The notes beneath the pieces are model-generated. The model had not been told where the DNA came from, made no database searches, and saw only the letters and a list, made by a program, of their open reading frames with translations. 64,000 nt of DNA, taken from positions 2,623,729 through 2,687,728 of the forward strand of contig CBDANJ010000008.1 of the NCBI GenBank assembly GCA_965197545.1. Reading direction: 5' to 3'. The stretch is from CATOSP01 sp965197545 (lineage in GTDB: Bacteria; Chloroflexota; Dehalococcoidia; Lucifugimonadales; UBA3495). Position 1 is the first letter of the stretch, and each line of letters opens with the position of its first letter. The translations under genes were made by a program, and so were the position numbers. Shown piece by piece: positions 33,706 through 43,212 of the stretch.

Positions 33706-33980
33706 CCTATCAACTCCTAGCTCAGGTTCTCAGCGAACACAGACCGCTGCTCGCCCGAATCCTCTGGCGGCCACATACTTAACAGGGACTATTAAGAGGC
33801 CCTTTCAATACGAGGCTTCCCCAATGTGTCCCCCTTCGCAAAAGGCGGGCCTCATCGTCTCTCCCCCTTTCGCAAAAGGGGGATTTCCCCTCTGCCCAAG
33901 CCTGCTCGCTCAGTTTTGAGATAGTTTCTATTTGAGCAAGTTTCAAAGGAAGAGCCCAAGCCCTTCCTTAATATTGCTGT
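33706..33980. repeat. Repeat-filled gap with a MITE copy ending at 33928
   Basis: The sequence holds a copy of the dispersed element. Two palindromic cores (CCCCTTCGCAAAAGGCGGG and CCCCCTTTCGCAAAAGGGGG) and the right end GTTTTGAGATAGTTTC (33913-33928) followed by TAT are clear. The left end near 33785 is degraded (GGGACTATTAAGAGG). No gene is seen. Confidence 0.65.
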
Positions 33981-35627
33981 TCAGAAGGCTCTTCGGTGGG
34001 AAGTCTCGGTCTCGGCGCTGGTGATGAATTCCAACAGTACCGCCTTACCTTCCTCTTCGGTGACCCTACGGGCGCGCTGGAACGCGGCGGAAACCTCGGA
34101 TGGGTCCTCGATCCGCTCGGCGTATCCTCCCATGGCACGGCCCATGTCGGCGTAATTGCCTCCCAGGTCCCGGCTGTTGTAGAGACGATGGGAGTCCTCC
34201 ATCGCCCTGGTCTCGACGGCCATTGTGGAGTTGTTCAGGACAACGGTGATGATGGGCAGGTTGGACCGGACCGCGGTCTCGAAGTCCAGGCCAGTCATTC
34301 CGAACGCCGCATCCCCCATGAAATTCACGCAGACCTTTTCCGGCGCTGCCAGCTTCGCGCCTATGACCAGCCCCAACCCCGTGCCCAACCCGTGGGACTT
34401 GCCCCATCCAAGGTATGTCCGGGGACCGTTGGAGCGGTAGAAGGGCATGATCTGGTCGCGAGGACTTCCCGAATCGTGAGTTACGATTGCGTCTTCCGGC
34501 GGAATCGTGTGCATGAAGTCCCAGATAACCCGGTAGGGACTGATGGGAGCTTCATTATTGCCGAGCTTGGGGCGCCATTCGGCGAGCCAGGCGCCCCGCT
34601 CGGACCTGATCTCGCCCGCCACCGTCTCGTCGCCGTCCCTGCTATTGCCCACGATCTCCCGGCAAGCCTCGATCATCTGGCGCAGCACCAGTTTTGCGTC
34701 GCCCACTATGGGGTAATCGATGTTGTAGTCCTTATTGATGTCCCTGGCGTCGTTGGTTGCTTGGATCAGGGTCCTGCCGGCTGGCAAGTTCATTGACATC
34801 CCGTGCTTCGTAAAGCTGGAACCGATGCCAAAGATGAGATCCGACCTGCCGACGAAGTGGTACACCGGGCGGGACATGCTTCCGGAGCCGCTGCCCAAGG
34901 CCAGCGGATGGGTCTCAGGGAATGCGCTCTTGCCCAGCAAGGTTGACATAACAGGAGCCTTGAGCAACTCGGCCAACTCGACCAATTCGTCCGTAGCCTG
35001 GGCGTACAACACTCCCTGTCCAGCGTGGATCACCGGGTGTCTAGCGGCGCAGAGAGCCTTAGCCGCGGCCTCGATGTCCTGGGGATTCCCCTGCGCGGCC
35101 ACCGCCCTGCTGGGCTGGTAGTAAAAGGCCTCCTCGGAGACCTCTTCGAGGGCGACGTCGGCGGGAATCTCGACCATGACGGGGCCGGAACGTCCCTGGC
35201 GCAGCGCGGCGAATGCCCGGCGCATCACCTGGGCGGTCCTGTCCGGCAGGTTAATCTGTTCGATGTACTTGGTGACTCCGGCATAGCTGGTCATCGAGTT
35301 GAAGTGGGGGAGAATGCCCTGCCGTTCCCTGGGATGCCCCAGTGGGAGCAGAAGCAGGGGGACTGAATCGGAATATGCCGTCGCTACACCGGAATACGCG
35401 TTCTCGGCCCCGGGGCCATATTGCATCGCGAACACGCCCATCTTCTCCCCATTGGTCACCCGGCTGTAACCGTCGGCTATTCCAACGCCTACCCGCTCCT
35501 GGCGGCAGATGATAGGGCGAATTCCAGCGATCGCCGCGGCCTCGATCACGGGGGTAGTGGGGAAACAGCTAAGGCACTCCACTCCCTCCCTCTTTAGAAT
35601 CTCGGAGATGGCGTCAATCGTCTGCAC
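33981..35627 (-). CDS. Thiamine-diphosphate enzyme of the acetolactate synthase-like family
   Basis: Protein of 548 residues with the three ThDP-enzyme domains. The PYR domain holds the cofactor-activating Glu in CRQERVGVGIADGYSR. The middle Rossmann-like domain follows. The PP domain has the metal-binding motif GDAAFGMTG...NN (MGDAAFGMTGLDFETAV, VVLNNSTM). There is no clear FAD-binding or regulatory-subunit gene beside it, so it is unlikely to be the anabolic acetolactate synthase; a decarboxylase or carboligase role in CoA-linked catabolism is more likely. The start is GTG after GAAGGAGGT. Confidence 0.85.
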   Translation of the reverse strand: MQTIDAISEILKREGVECLSCFPTTPVIEAAAIAGIRPIICRQERVGVGIADGYSRVTNGEKMGVFAMQYGPGAENAYSGVATAYSDSVPLLLLPLGHPRERQGILPHFNSMTSYAGVTKYIEQINLPDRTAQVMRRAFAALRQGRSGPVMVEIPADVALEEVSEEAFYYQPSRAVAAQGNPQDIEAAAKALCAARHPVIHAGQGVLYAQATDELVELAELLKAPVMSTLLGKSAFPETHPLALGSGSGSMSRPVYHFVGRSDLIFGIGSSFTKHGMSMNLPAGRTLIQATNDARDINKDYNIDYPIVGDAKLVLRQMIEACREIVGNSRDGDETVAGEIRSERGAWLAEWRPKLGNNEAPISPYRVIWDFMHTIPPEDAIVTHDSGSPRDQIMPFYRSNGPRTYLGWGKSHGLGTGLGLVIGAKLAAPEKVCVNFMGDAAFGMTGLDFETAVRSNLPIITVVLNNSTMAVETRAMEDSHRLYNSRDLGGNYADMGRAMGGYAERIEDPSEVSAAFQRARRVTEEEGKAVLLEFITSAETETSHRRAF

Positions 35628-35907
35628 GAACGGACCTCCTTCAGGTTTCGATCAGTTTGGGTGGCCAGTCCGTCGAGACTCTTGGGCTAAACCAAGTGTG
35701 ACGCAAGTTTGGTCCAGCCGTTAAGAGCGCGAAATCGCCATCCCTGAGAACAGGGAGAGTATACCACCTTCCCTGGTATCAGACGGCTGACATACCGGAT
35801 GGTCCAGGGTCTTTCAATAGTCGGCTCACGGCGCTGCACTCCCCCCTTTTGCGAAGGGGAGAGACATTGGGGAAGCCTCGTTTTGAGATAGTTTCTTGGG
35901 GAGGCTG
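35628..35907. repeat. Repeat-bearing gap, MITE copy ending at 35895
   Basis: The right terminal repeat GTTTTGAGATAGTTTC (35880-35895) is perfect, and a CCCCCCTTTTGCGAAGGGG core lies near 35840-35860. The left part (GGTCTTTCAATAGTCGGCTCACGGCG) does not match the 18-kb copy but is shared almost exactly with the element near 49525, so it defines a second variant of the repeat family. No gene is seen here. Confidence 0.6.
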
Positions 35908-36333
35908 CTAAATCTCCCGGTAGCGGAAGAGGCGGTAAGTGTAGAAGCTCCATGACAATATATTGGTTCCCGCGCTGGCCAATACCACCGAGACCACAAA
36001 GGGCGGGGTCCTTATGGGGGCGGCGGGGTTGTACACGCCTTCGGGGTATATAAGGTCGCCGACGCTCCAACCAGCCCAGGCTCCAATGAGGCCGCCGGCC
36101 AGGGCAATCGAGACGTTTAGAACGTTAACACCAGGGGGCACGTCCGGCTTGAAGAAGCTGACGAACCCGCCGATTCCCGCCCCGATACCACAGAAAGTAA
36201 TCAGCAATCCGGTAGGCAATGTCGGCCCTGGAGGAGAGACGAACCAACCGAAATAAAGTCCAATCGCTCCCATAAACAGACCCAAAAGGATACCGAACGC
36301 AATTCTAATCGTCATGGCTACCGCGGAAAGCAA
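35908..36333 (-). CDS. Small integral membrane protein, unknown function
   Basis: A 141-residue protein with about four membrane helices: residues 8-30 (IRIAFGILLGLFMGAIGLYF), 42-62 (LLITFCGIGAGIGGFVSFF), 72-92 (VSIALAGGLIGAWAGWSVG) and 112-132 (VVSVVLASAGTNILSWSFY). No family is recognised. The start is probably TTG at 36333, which follows AGGAGAA; an ATG at 36315 lacks a good site. It stands alone between a repeat-rich gap and a gap of about 540 nt. Confidence 0.55.
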   Translation of the reverse strand: MLSAVAMTIRIAFGILLGLFMGAIGLYFGWFVSPPGPTLPTGLLITFCGIGAGIGGFVSFFKPDVPPGVNVLNVSIALAGGLIGAWAGWSVGDLIYPEGVYNPAAPIRTPPFVVSVVLASAGTNILSWSFYTYRLFRYREI

Positions 36334-36772
36334 AACAGGATTTCTCCTATGTATCTTTAGACTAAGAGCTCGCCTCAGGGGAGAGTCCGATACTCCAAGA
36401 CCGGGGCCTATCGACCTGGACCCGAGGAGGAGGACTTTCGCGCGGAAGGCGAATCTAAACTAAAGCCAAGGTGGGATGTACATTTAAGTGGCGATGATCA
36501 TCAGCTGGGTTGCGCCGGTGAATCCCTGTGGTCCGTACTTGGAGAATGCCCCGGCTCCGTCGTATGACCCCCACCATCTGCGCATTTCACCTTGGCTTTG
36601 GTTTAGTCCGAATATACCTTGAGTCTGCGCTACGAGAACCCGTGCTACGAAATACGATCCCGATCTGAAGTGACTTCGTTTTATCACAGGCCGTTACCGA
36701 TGACAAGGCATCCATACGGGTGTGTTAAGCGTATACAACACAAGCGGAATCCATAGGATCCATGGTTGGCCC
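36334..36772. other. Gene-poor gap containing a 152-bp inverted-repeat unit
   Basis: Inverted repeats CTAAACTAAAGCCAAGGTG at 36455-36473 and its complement at 36588-36606 (18 of 19 match) bound a unit of 152 bp. A short minus-strand reading frame covers 36484-36687 (67 codons, ending GFTGATQLMIIAT), but it has no ribosome site, spans one of the repeats, and resembles no family I can name. I do not call it a gene. Confidence 0.5.
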
Positions 36773-36773
36773 A

Positions 36774-36802
36774 TTGACAAAATTCAGCCGGACATGTTAA
36801 AT
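36774..36802 (+). promoter_or_regulatory. Promoter of the oligopeptide transporter operon
   Basis: A perfect TTGACA at 36774-36779 is followed after 17 bp by TTAAAT at 36797-36802. The start codon of the binding-protein gene lies 70 nt downstream. Confidence 0.65.
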
Positions 36803-36872
36803 GGGCCAATGCTCCGGCATGGGCCAAAAAGGCCGCTATATTACGCTAGAGACTAGCAGGAGGAATACAGAG

Positions 36873-38702
36873 ATGCCACGAGTCCCAATTGGGTCACTCT
36901 TCTTAATAGGGTTACTGATGACCCTTGGCGCAATCATCGCCTGCGGCGGTTCGGCCACGGTCGAGCCAGCTCCCCGCTTTACGCCCGGCGTGGCGGCTAC
37001 AGCCATGCCGGACACATCGGAAAAGATGGAAGGCACCAAGGCCCCGGTGGCTGAGGCCACCAAGGCAATGGAGCAGATGTCTGGCCCCGTGGAGCAGGTC
37101 GGGACGGTTGTGGTCGCCATGCGGAACCTTCGCGCCGGCGCCGGCACTCCCCGTTTCTGCACCGCCGGCTGCTCCGAGACCATCTACCAGTTGGCCATCG
37201 GTGAGACGATTACTGCTGTCGAGGCAGGGCCCGGAGGAGTGCTCGACCCTCGGGATACCCCTCGACTAGCGCTGTCGTGGGAACTCTCTCCAGACCAAAA
37301 GTACATGGATTTCAAACTCCGCGAGGATGTCAAGTTCCACAAGGACTATGGAGAGATGACGGCCGAAGACGTAGCCTTTAGCTACAACGACGCCAACGCT
37401 TTCACCACCCCTGAGAGCATCCACGGCCAGGCGGGGGATTTCGCTCCCCTGATCGCCAACGTGGAGGCCCTTGATCCATATAACGTACGCTTTCACTTTA
37501 CGTTGTTCCACCAGGCAATGCCCATGCGTTACATGGGGCCTTTCTATCAGAGCGCGGCCATCGTGCCCAAGTCAGCCTTTGACCGGCACGGTGTAGAGGG
37601 AATGCGTGACATATTTATCGGCACCGGCCCGTTCATCTTCGACGAATGGAAGAAGAGCGAGAGTCTCACCGCGCACTCCGTGACCGAGCACTACCGCAAA
37701 GTGCCCGCGATCAAGGACGTCAGAATCCTGGACATCCCCGAAGCCGCGGCCCGAGTCGCCATGTTGGAAACCGGCGACGCTCAGATAGGCGGTGAGCTGC
37801 CTTTCAAAGACATCGTCCGGCTGCAGAGGAAAGGGTTCGAGCTTCAAAGGGAGAACGGTCTAGCCCATGAACGCGGGCTTTTCTTCTCAGGCAACTACTG
37901 GGAGACCGAGCACCCAATCAGCGGGAAGGCTTTGACCCGCCCCAGAGAACCGAAACCTTGGATAGGCTTCGTAGACGACGCGGAGTCGATGGAGAAGGCC
38001 CGCAAGGTCCGGTGGGCAATGTCCATGGCCATCGACCGGGAGGGGCTCAACGACAGCCTGGTTGAGGGTCTGGGTGAAGTCTGCTACCTGAACCAGATCT
38101 CCATCAATCAACCCGGTTGGCAGGACAAGTGGGAAATTCCCTATGACCCCGAAGGGGCCAAGCAGATGCTGGCCGATGCGGGTTATCCCGATGGCTTTGA
38201 GGCTCAGCTGTGGGTTGGTCCAGGTGGATTCACCGCCGAGCTAGGCGATGCCGTGGCAGGCCTGTGGCTCAAGAACCTCAACATCGATACCACCGTCGAC
38301 CGTATTACCTATACCAAGTTCCGCCCGACGCTGGTGCAGCGCACGAATACGCAGATCTATTCCAGCGCCGGTGACGAAGGCAAGACCGGATTCCCCGTGC
38401 ATTGGCCCAAGGGCTTCCAGGGCAGCGCCCTAACTGACGGAGGCTGGGGCCCTGGCTTCGAGGACCCGTTCTACACGACGCATCTGTTCAAGATGAACGA
38501 CGAAAACGACGCTGAAAAGCGGCTGGCGATGGCGGAAGAATACTTCGACCATGTCTACGAGCAGATGGTGCAGCCGTGCTTCATTGAGGTCCCCTTCCAT
38601 CCCATGTACAACCCCGAGTTGATCGCGGAATGGAGCCTGTACCCGAACATGAACGGCAGCATCAGCGGCGCAGCCAACTTCGAGACCATCGTCCTCAAGT
38701 AA
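36873..38702 (+). CDS. ABC transporter solute-binding lipoprotein, peptide type (SBP_bac_5)
   Basis: Protein of 609 residues from the ATG at 36873, which follows AGGAGGAA. A lipoprotein signal ends in ALGAIIACGG-like sequence (lipobox IIAC), then a low-complexity linker with Lys, Ala and Met. The mature part is a cluster C binding protein (WELSPDQKYMDFKLREDVKF, ITAEDV-like TAEDVAFSYNDA, ANVEALDPYNVRFHF). It collects peptides or other large solutes outside the membrane. It heads a transporter operon; a strong hairpin directly after it would let it be made in excess over the permeases. Confidence 0.92.
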   Translation: MPRVPIGSLFLIGLLMTLGAIIACGGSATVEPAPRFTPGVAATAMPDTSEKMEGTKAPVAEATKAMEQMSGPVEQVGTVVVAMRNLRAGAGTPRFCTAGCSETIYQLAIGETITAVEAGPGGVLDPRDTPRLALSWELSPDQKYMDFKLREDVKFHKDYGEMTAEDVAFSYNDANAFTTPESIHGQAGDFAPLIANVEALDPYNVRFHFTLFHQAMPMRYMGPFYQSAAIVPKSAFDRHGVEGMRDIFIGTGPFIFDEWKKSESLTAHSVTEHYRKVPAIKDVRILDIPEAAARVAMLETGDAQIGGELPFKDIVRLQRKGFELQRENGLAHERGLFFSGNYWETEHPISGKALTRPREPKPWIGFVDDAESMEKARKVRWAMSMAIDREGLNDSLVEGLGEVCYLNQISINQPGWQDKWEIPYDPEGAKQMLADAGYPDGFEAQLWVGPGGFTAELGDAVAGLWLKNLNIDTTVDRITYTKFRPTLVQRTNTQIYSSAGDEGKTGFPVHWPKGFQGSALTDGGWGPGFEDPFYTTHLFKMNDENDAEKRLAMAEEYFDHVYEQMVQPCFIEVPFHPMYNPELIAEWSLYPNMNGSISGAANFETIVLK

Positions 38703-38722
38703 CAACCACCGGATTTGGTCAG

Positions 38723-38754
38723 TGGCCCGCCCGTGTAGCCATACGGGCGGGCCA
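38723..38754 (+). terminator. Intercistronic hairpin after the binding-protein gene
   Basis: A perfect 12-bp stem TGGCCCGCCCGT/ACGGGCGGGCCA with an 8-nt loop, without a U tract. It lies between the binding-protein and permease genes, the place where such hairpins stabilise upstream mRNA or partly terminate. Confidence 0.65.
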
Positions 38755-38892
38755 TCCTGAAGGCCGTGAAGCCGATCGCAGCCAACCCGCATTGCGGCGA
38801 GGCTGTTTCTTAATGTAAAATTCGCTGTTAGACTTCCCCGGCCAAACACTTACGCACAATCAACCTTCCCGGCAGGCTATAGGTAAGCATTC

Positions 38893-39828
38893 ATGCAGCG
38901 TTTTATCATCCGGCGGCTGATCTACATGGTCGTAACTATGATTGCGGCCACTCTCCTGGTGTTTACCCTCTCCCGCATCGTGGGCGACCCCAGGCTCCTC
39001 TACGTCCAGGAAGGCGGGTACGGCCTCAGCCAGGAAGCATGGGACGACCTGGGGAGGAAACTGCACCTTCAACATCCCGTTATAGTCCAATATGGGTTCT
39101 GGCTAGCGGACGCCCTTCGAGGCGATCTCGGCGAGTCCATGCTAGACCGGAAGCCTGTCGCTGAAATTGTCTGGGACGCGTTCCCGAATACCCTGCAAAT
39201 GGCGGTGGGCGGCTGGCTCGTCGCAACCCTCCTGGGGATCCCCCTAGGGGTATTGTCAGCCGTAAAGAGAGGAAGCATCTGGGACTATATCGGCCGGACC
39301 GTGGCCCTATCCGGACAGACCCTTCCCGTATTCTGGATCGGAATCATGGGTATTCTCATCTTCTCCGTGCAGCTTGGTTGGTTGCCAGTTGGGACCAAGC
39401 CCGATTACTTCAGTATCAAGCACTTCATCCTTCCCTGCATCACCCTGGGGTTGTTTCCCGCCGCGGGCTATCTTCGCCTCACGCGGTCGGCCATGCTGGA
39501 CGTGATGGACTCGGAGTACATCAAACTGGCGAGGGCAAAGGGCGTCAACGCCTCCATCGTCCTGTGGAAACACGCTTTCCGGAACGCGATTCTGGCGCCG
39601 CTGACCTTTTCATCGTTGATCTTGGCGGGATTCATCACCGGAGCGATCGTGACGGAAACGGTGTTCTCCTGGCCCGGCTTGGGCCGCCTCGCGTTCACGG
39701 CGGTTGACGACAACGACTTCCCGTTGATGGTCGGGCTCGTATTGGTGTTCACCGCGATGTTTCTTGTCGTTAATTTGATCACGGACCTACTCTATGCATA
39801 CGTCGACCCTCGGATCCGGTACGGTTAG
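38893..39828 (+). CDS. Oligopeptide ABC transporter permease (DppB/OppB type)
   Basis: Protein of 311 residues with six predicted helices, starting MQRFIIRRLIYMVVTMIAATLLVF. It has the permease EAA loop (SEYIKLARAKGVNASIVLWKHAFRNAILAPL) that contacts the ATPase, and ends in YVDPRIRYG, the usual DppB-family end. It sits 190 nt after the binding-protein gene and 7 nt before the second permease. It would form the channel with the DppC-type partner. Confidence 0.93.
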   Translation: MQRFIIRRLIYMVVTMIAATLLVFTLSRIVGDPRLLYVQEGGYGLSQEAWDDLGRKLHLQHPVIVQYGFWLADALRGDLGESMLDRKPVAEIVWDAFPNTLQMAVGGWLVATLLGIPLGVLSAVKRGSIWDYIGRTVALSGQTLPVFWIGIMGILIFSVQLGWLPVGTKPDYFSIKHFILPCITLGLFPAAGYLRLTRSAMLDVMDSEYIKLARAKGVNASIVLWKHAFRNAILAPLTFSSLILAGFITGAIVTETVFSWPGLGRLAFTAVDDNDFPLMVGLVLVFTAMFLVVNLITDLLYAYVDPRIRYG

Positions 39829-39835
39829 GTAAACG

Positions 39836-40903
39836 ATGGCAGACGCAACTCTCACCGCAAGAAGACCCAAGTCTCTGCTGCCTTCGTGGCAGACGATAAG
39901 CTATGTGCTGCGGCGCTGGCCAGTGATCCCCTTGTTCATACTCGCCGTTCTGCTATTCGTCGGTATCTTCGCGCCGTTGATTTCTCCCCACGACCCTCTG
40001 GAGATCGACTTGGAGGCGAGGAACACGCCGCCCTTCTGGGTTTCCCCAGAATTGACCTCCGTCACTGTAACGCAGCGGGTGGACAAGTTGAGTGCGGAGG
40101 CCCGATTCCAGATCACTCTAAGGAACGTCCAAAAGGAGTTCCCCGATAGACAATGGGCGGTAGGCGACACTGTTGCAATCGAATCAAAACCCGGCGGGAC
40201 GACCAATCACCTGCTGGGGACCGACCAGACCGGACGGGACACTCTAAGCCGGATAATTCACGGCGCCAGGGTATCCCTGCTGGTGACTGCCGTCTCCCTC
40301 TCCAGCGGGCTGGTGGTGGGGACAGTGCTGGGTCTGGTGGCGGGTTACGCGGACCAGATCTTCCCCAGGTTTGGAAACCACATCGACGAAGGGATCATGA
40401 GGGTGGTGGAGATTACCTACGCAGTACCCACTATCCTGATCGCCCTGGTCATCGTGATTGTCTTCGGTCAGAGCTTTGTGGTCCTGTTAGGGCTGCTGGC
40501 GTTTGTCGCCTGGAACGCTTTCCCGCGCAACGTGCGGGCGGAAGTGCTGTCCCTGAAGACGTCCGACTACGTGGCCCTGGCCAAGGTGGCGGGCGCTGGC
40601 CCAATGCGGATCATGTTCGTGCATATCTTCCCCGGCGTAACCAACACCATCCTGGTCATCGCAACGCTACGGGTCGGACAACTGATCCTCACTGAAGCGA
40701 TCCTGAGCTTCTTGGGCGCGGGCATCCCGCCTCCCAAGCCGGCCTGGGGCGCGATGGTTGCCGACGGCCGCGAGTACCTGGCAGACGCCTGGTGGATCGC
40801 CTTGTTCCCCGGAGTGTGCATCTTCCTGGTGGTGATGGCCCTCAACTTCCTGGGTGACTGGATGCGCGACCGCTTCGACCCCAGGCTAAGGCAACTGGAG
40901 TAG
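39836..40903 (+). CDS. Oligopeptide ABC transporter permease (DppC/OppC type)
   Basis: Protein of 355 residues. It opens with a cytoplasmic segment, then a helix (PVIPLFILAVLLFVGIFAPL) and the DppC-specific LLGTDQTGRDTLSRIIHGAR motif. The EAA loop is KTSDYVALAKVAGAGPMRIM, and the end GDWMRDRFDPRLRQLE is typical. A 60-residue insert after the first helix (residues 62-125, TPPFWVSPELTSVTVTQRV) is longer than in standard DppC, giving the protein some extra external sequence. It starts 7 nt after the first permease. Confidence 0.92.
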   Translation: MADATLTARRPKSLLPSWQTISYVLRRWPVIPLFILAVLLFVGIFAPLISPHDPLEIDLEARNTPPFWVSPELTSVTVTQRVDKLSAEARFQITLRNVQKEFPDRQWAVGDTVAIESKPGGTTNHLLGTDQTGRDTLSRIIHGARVSLLVTAVSLSSGLVVGTVLGLVAGYADQIFPRFGNHIDEGIMRVVEITYAVPTILIALVIVIVFGQSFVVLLGLLAFVAWNAFPRNVRAEVLSLKTSDYVALAKVAGAGPMRIMFVHIFPGVTNTILVIATLRVGQLILTEAILSFLGAGIPPPKPAWGAMVADGREYLADAWWIALFPGVCIFLVVMALNFLGDWMRDRFDPRLRQLE

Positions 40904-40996
40904 TTCGAGTTGCCGGTGGCCAGTGGTTAATAACAAGTGACCAGGTAGACCAGGACCGAAAATTGGCCACTGGCACAAATTGAGAGGTTAGGATAC

Positions 40997-41986
40997 ATGG
41001 CCGCTACCGAAACACAGGACGACGTAGTCCTTTCAGTAAAGGATTTGCGGACCTACTTCCGCACCCGGTGGGGCGAGGTCAAGGCCGTCGACGGAGTTAA
41101 CTTCGATCTGCGAAAGGGCGAGACCCTGGGTATAGTCGGCGAGTCCGGCTGCGGCAAGTCGGTGACCATGCTCTCCCTGATGCGGTTGATACCCATACCG
41201 CCAGGGCGCATCGTGGACGGTTCGATCACTCTGGACGGTGAGGACCTGTTGCAGTTATCGGAAGACGATATGAGCAAGGTCCGCGGCAGTAAGATCGGAC
41301 TCATCATTCAGGACCCCATGACGTCTCTGAACCCGGTGTTCACCATCGGCAATCAGGTCACCGAGGCCATCCGCATCCACCAAGACATTCCGCGGCAAAG
41401 CGTTATGGACCGGGCCTTGGACGTGCTGCGGAAGGTCAACATCCCTGCCGCCGAGTCCAGGGTAAGGGACTACCCCCACCAGATGAGCGGCGGTATGCGC
41501 CAGCGCGTGGTGGGGGCCATAGGCATTTCGTGCCAGCCCATGGTACTGATCGCGGACGAGCCGACGACCTCCCTGGATGTCACCATTCAGGCGCAGTACC
41601 TCAAGCTGCTGAAGGACATTCAGCAGGACTCCGATCTCTCCTTGATTTTCATCACCCACGACTTTGGGATCGTGGCCAAGATGTGCGACCGGGTGGCCGT
41701 CATGTATGCGGGCAGAATCGTGGAGATGGGCAGCGTCCGTGACATCTTCAACAACGCCTCCCACCCCTACACCGAAGCTCTGCTGGCGTCGGTGCCCAAA
41801 ATGGAGGAGGACGTGGAACGGCTCTACGCCATCGATGGCCAGCCTCCCACTCTCCATAACCTGCCCGCCGGTTGCTCTTTCGCCGCCCGCTGTCCTTACG
41901 TCATGGACAAATGCCGGCAGGAGTACCCACCCGAGTTCCCCGTAAACGAGGGCCACTACTCCGCATGTTGGAGACTAGAAGAATGA
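40997..41986 (+). CDS. Oligopeptide ABC transporter ATP-binding protein (DppD type)
   Basis: Protein of 329 residues. Walker A GESGCGKSVTML, Q-loop QDPMTSLNP, signature MSGGMRQRV, Walker B LIADEPTTSLD and switch His in FITHDFG are all present. The C-terminal peptide-transporter extension includes LHNLPAGCSFAARCPYVMDKC with Cys residues that bind an iron-sulfur cluster in some family members. Its stop overlaps the next ATPase start as ATGA. Confidence 0.94.
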   Translation: MAATETQDDVVLSVKDLRTYFRTRWGEVKAVDGVNFDLRKGETLGIVGESGCGKSVTMLSLMRLIPIPPGRIVDGSITLDGEDLLQLSEDDMSKVRGSKIGLIIQDPMTSLNPVFTIGNQVTEAIRIHQDIPRQSVMDRALDVLRKVNIPAAESRVRDYPHQMSGGMRQRVVGAIGISCQPMVLIADEPTTSLDVTIQAQYLKLLKDIQQDSDLSLIFITHDFGIVAKMCDRVAVMYAGRIVEMGSVRDIFNNASHPYTEALLASVPKMEEDVERLYAIDGQPPTLHNLPAGCSFAARCPYVMDKCRQEYPPEFPVNEGHYSACWRLEE

Positions 41987-42993
41987 CCATGACGAGCCCA
42001 GCCGCAAGCACACCTAGCGCCGGTACCGGACAGGTGCTGCTTGAGGCGCGCAATCTAAAGAAGTATTTCCCGGTTACCCGCGGGATCCTCTTGTCCAGAG
42101 TCACCGGCCATATCAAAGCCGTGGACGGCGTCTCCTTCCAACTCCACGAGGGAGAGACCCTCGGCATCGTGGGTGAGTCCGGCTGCGGTAAGACCACCAC
42201 GGCCAAGATGCTCCTGATGCTGGAACGCCCCACCGAAGGCACTATCCTCTTCAAGGGCGATGACGTCTACGGCGGCAACGAGTCAAAGCGCAAGGAGTAC
42301 CGCAGTTCCGTGCAGGCGGTGTTCCAGGACCCCTGGAGTTCGCTCAACCCTCGGATGCGGGTCAAAGACCTTGTCGCCGAGCCCATGGTGATCAACTGGC
42401 AGCTCTCCCGCAGCGAGATTCAGCAGAGGGTGATGGAACTGCTGAACAACGTGGGCCTGAACGACTACCACTCCAACCTCTACCCACACGAGTTCAGTGG
42501 AGGCCAAAGACAGAGGTTGGCCGTGGCAAGGGCGCTCTCGCTGAACCCCGAGGTTATCGTGCTGGACGAGCCGGTGTCCGCTCTCGACGTCTCGATCCGC
42601 GCCCAGATCATGAACCTGCTGAAGGACCTGCAGTCTGAGCTCGGCCTCAGCTACATTCTGATTGCTCATCACCTGGCAACCGTGCGTTACATGTGCCACT
42701 GGGTTGCGGTCATGTACCTAGGCCAGATCGTGGAATTGGCCCCGGTCAAGGAGCTTTTCGAGAACCCGCTGCACCCATACACCAAAGCCCTCATGTCTGC
42801 GGCGCTGCCGTCTCACCCCGACACTCTTCAGGAAGAGATAATCCTGACGGGCGAAGTCCCTTCGCCCTTGAACCCCCCGCCGGGATGCCACTTCCATCCC
42901 CGGTGCCCAATGGTCATGGACCACTGCTCGGTGGACATTCCGGATGTCAAGGAAGTGACCCCAGGGCATTTCGTGTCCTGCCACCTCTACTGA
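41983..42993 (+). CDS. Oligopeptide ABC transporter ATP-binding protein (DppF type)
   Basis: Protein of 336 residues from ATG 41983. It carries KKYFPV at the start, Walker A GESGCGKTTTAKM, Q-loop FQDPWSSLNPRMR, signature FSGGQRQRLAVARAL, Walker B VIVLDEPVSALD and switch His in IAHHLATVRY. The C-terminal GCHFHPRCPMVMDHC again has the Cys pattern. It completes the five-gene transporter (binding protein, two permeases, two ATPases). A double hairpin follows. Confidence 0.94.
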   Translation: MTMTSPAASTPSAGTGQVLLEARNLKKYFPVTRGILLSRVTGHIKAVDGVSFQLHEGETLGIVGESGCGKTTTAKMLLMLERPTEGTILFKGDDVYGGNESKRKEYRSSVQAVFQDPWSSLNPRMRVKDLVAEPMVINWQLSRSEIQQRVMELLNNVGLNDYHSNLYPHEFSGGQRQRLAVARALSLNPEVIVLDEPVSALDVSIRAQIMNLLKDLQSELGLSYILIAHHLATVRYMCHWVAVMYLGQIVELAPVKELFENPLHPYTKALMSAALPSHPDTLQEEIILTGEVPSPLNPPPGCHFHPRCPMVMDHCSVDIPDVKEVTPGHFVSCHLY

Positions 42994-43028
42994 TACCCGC
43001 GCCCAACTACCCTCAAGCCCTCGAGTCG

Positions 43029-43070
43029 AACGGCCCCAAGTCAGGGGCCGTTCCCGTTTCCGGAACGGGA
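43029..43070 (+). terminator. Tandem hairpin after the transporter operon
   Basis: A 9-bp stem AACGGCCCC/GGGGCCGTT with 6-nt loop is followed at once by TCCCGTT/AACGGGA with 5-nt loop. There is no U tract, but two adjoining GC-rich stems at the operon end make a transcript end likely. Confidence 0.55.
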
Positions 43071-43212
43071 CCACGCGAGTCCCCAGAGCCCGGTAACGGC
43101 AGTGTCCGGCCAGGGCCGGTCCCGGCGGTTGTGTTTGCCTGGTGTGGATGGTAATCTGCCCAAGATATAACCCCGTACAACACCCACCAGACCAGCGACA
43201 GGGGTGAACTAA

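Noticed and set aside
36484..36687. 67-codon minus-strand frame in the gap before the transporter operon
   Set aside because: No ribosome site, no recognisable family, and it runs across one arm of an inverted repeat.
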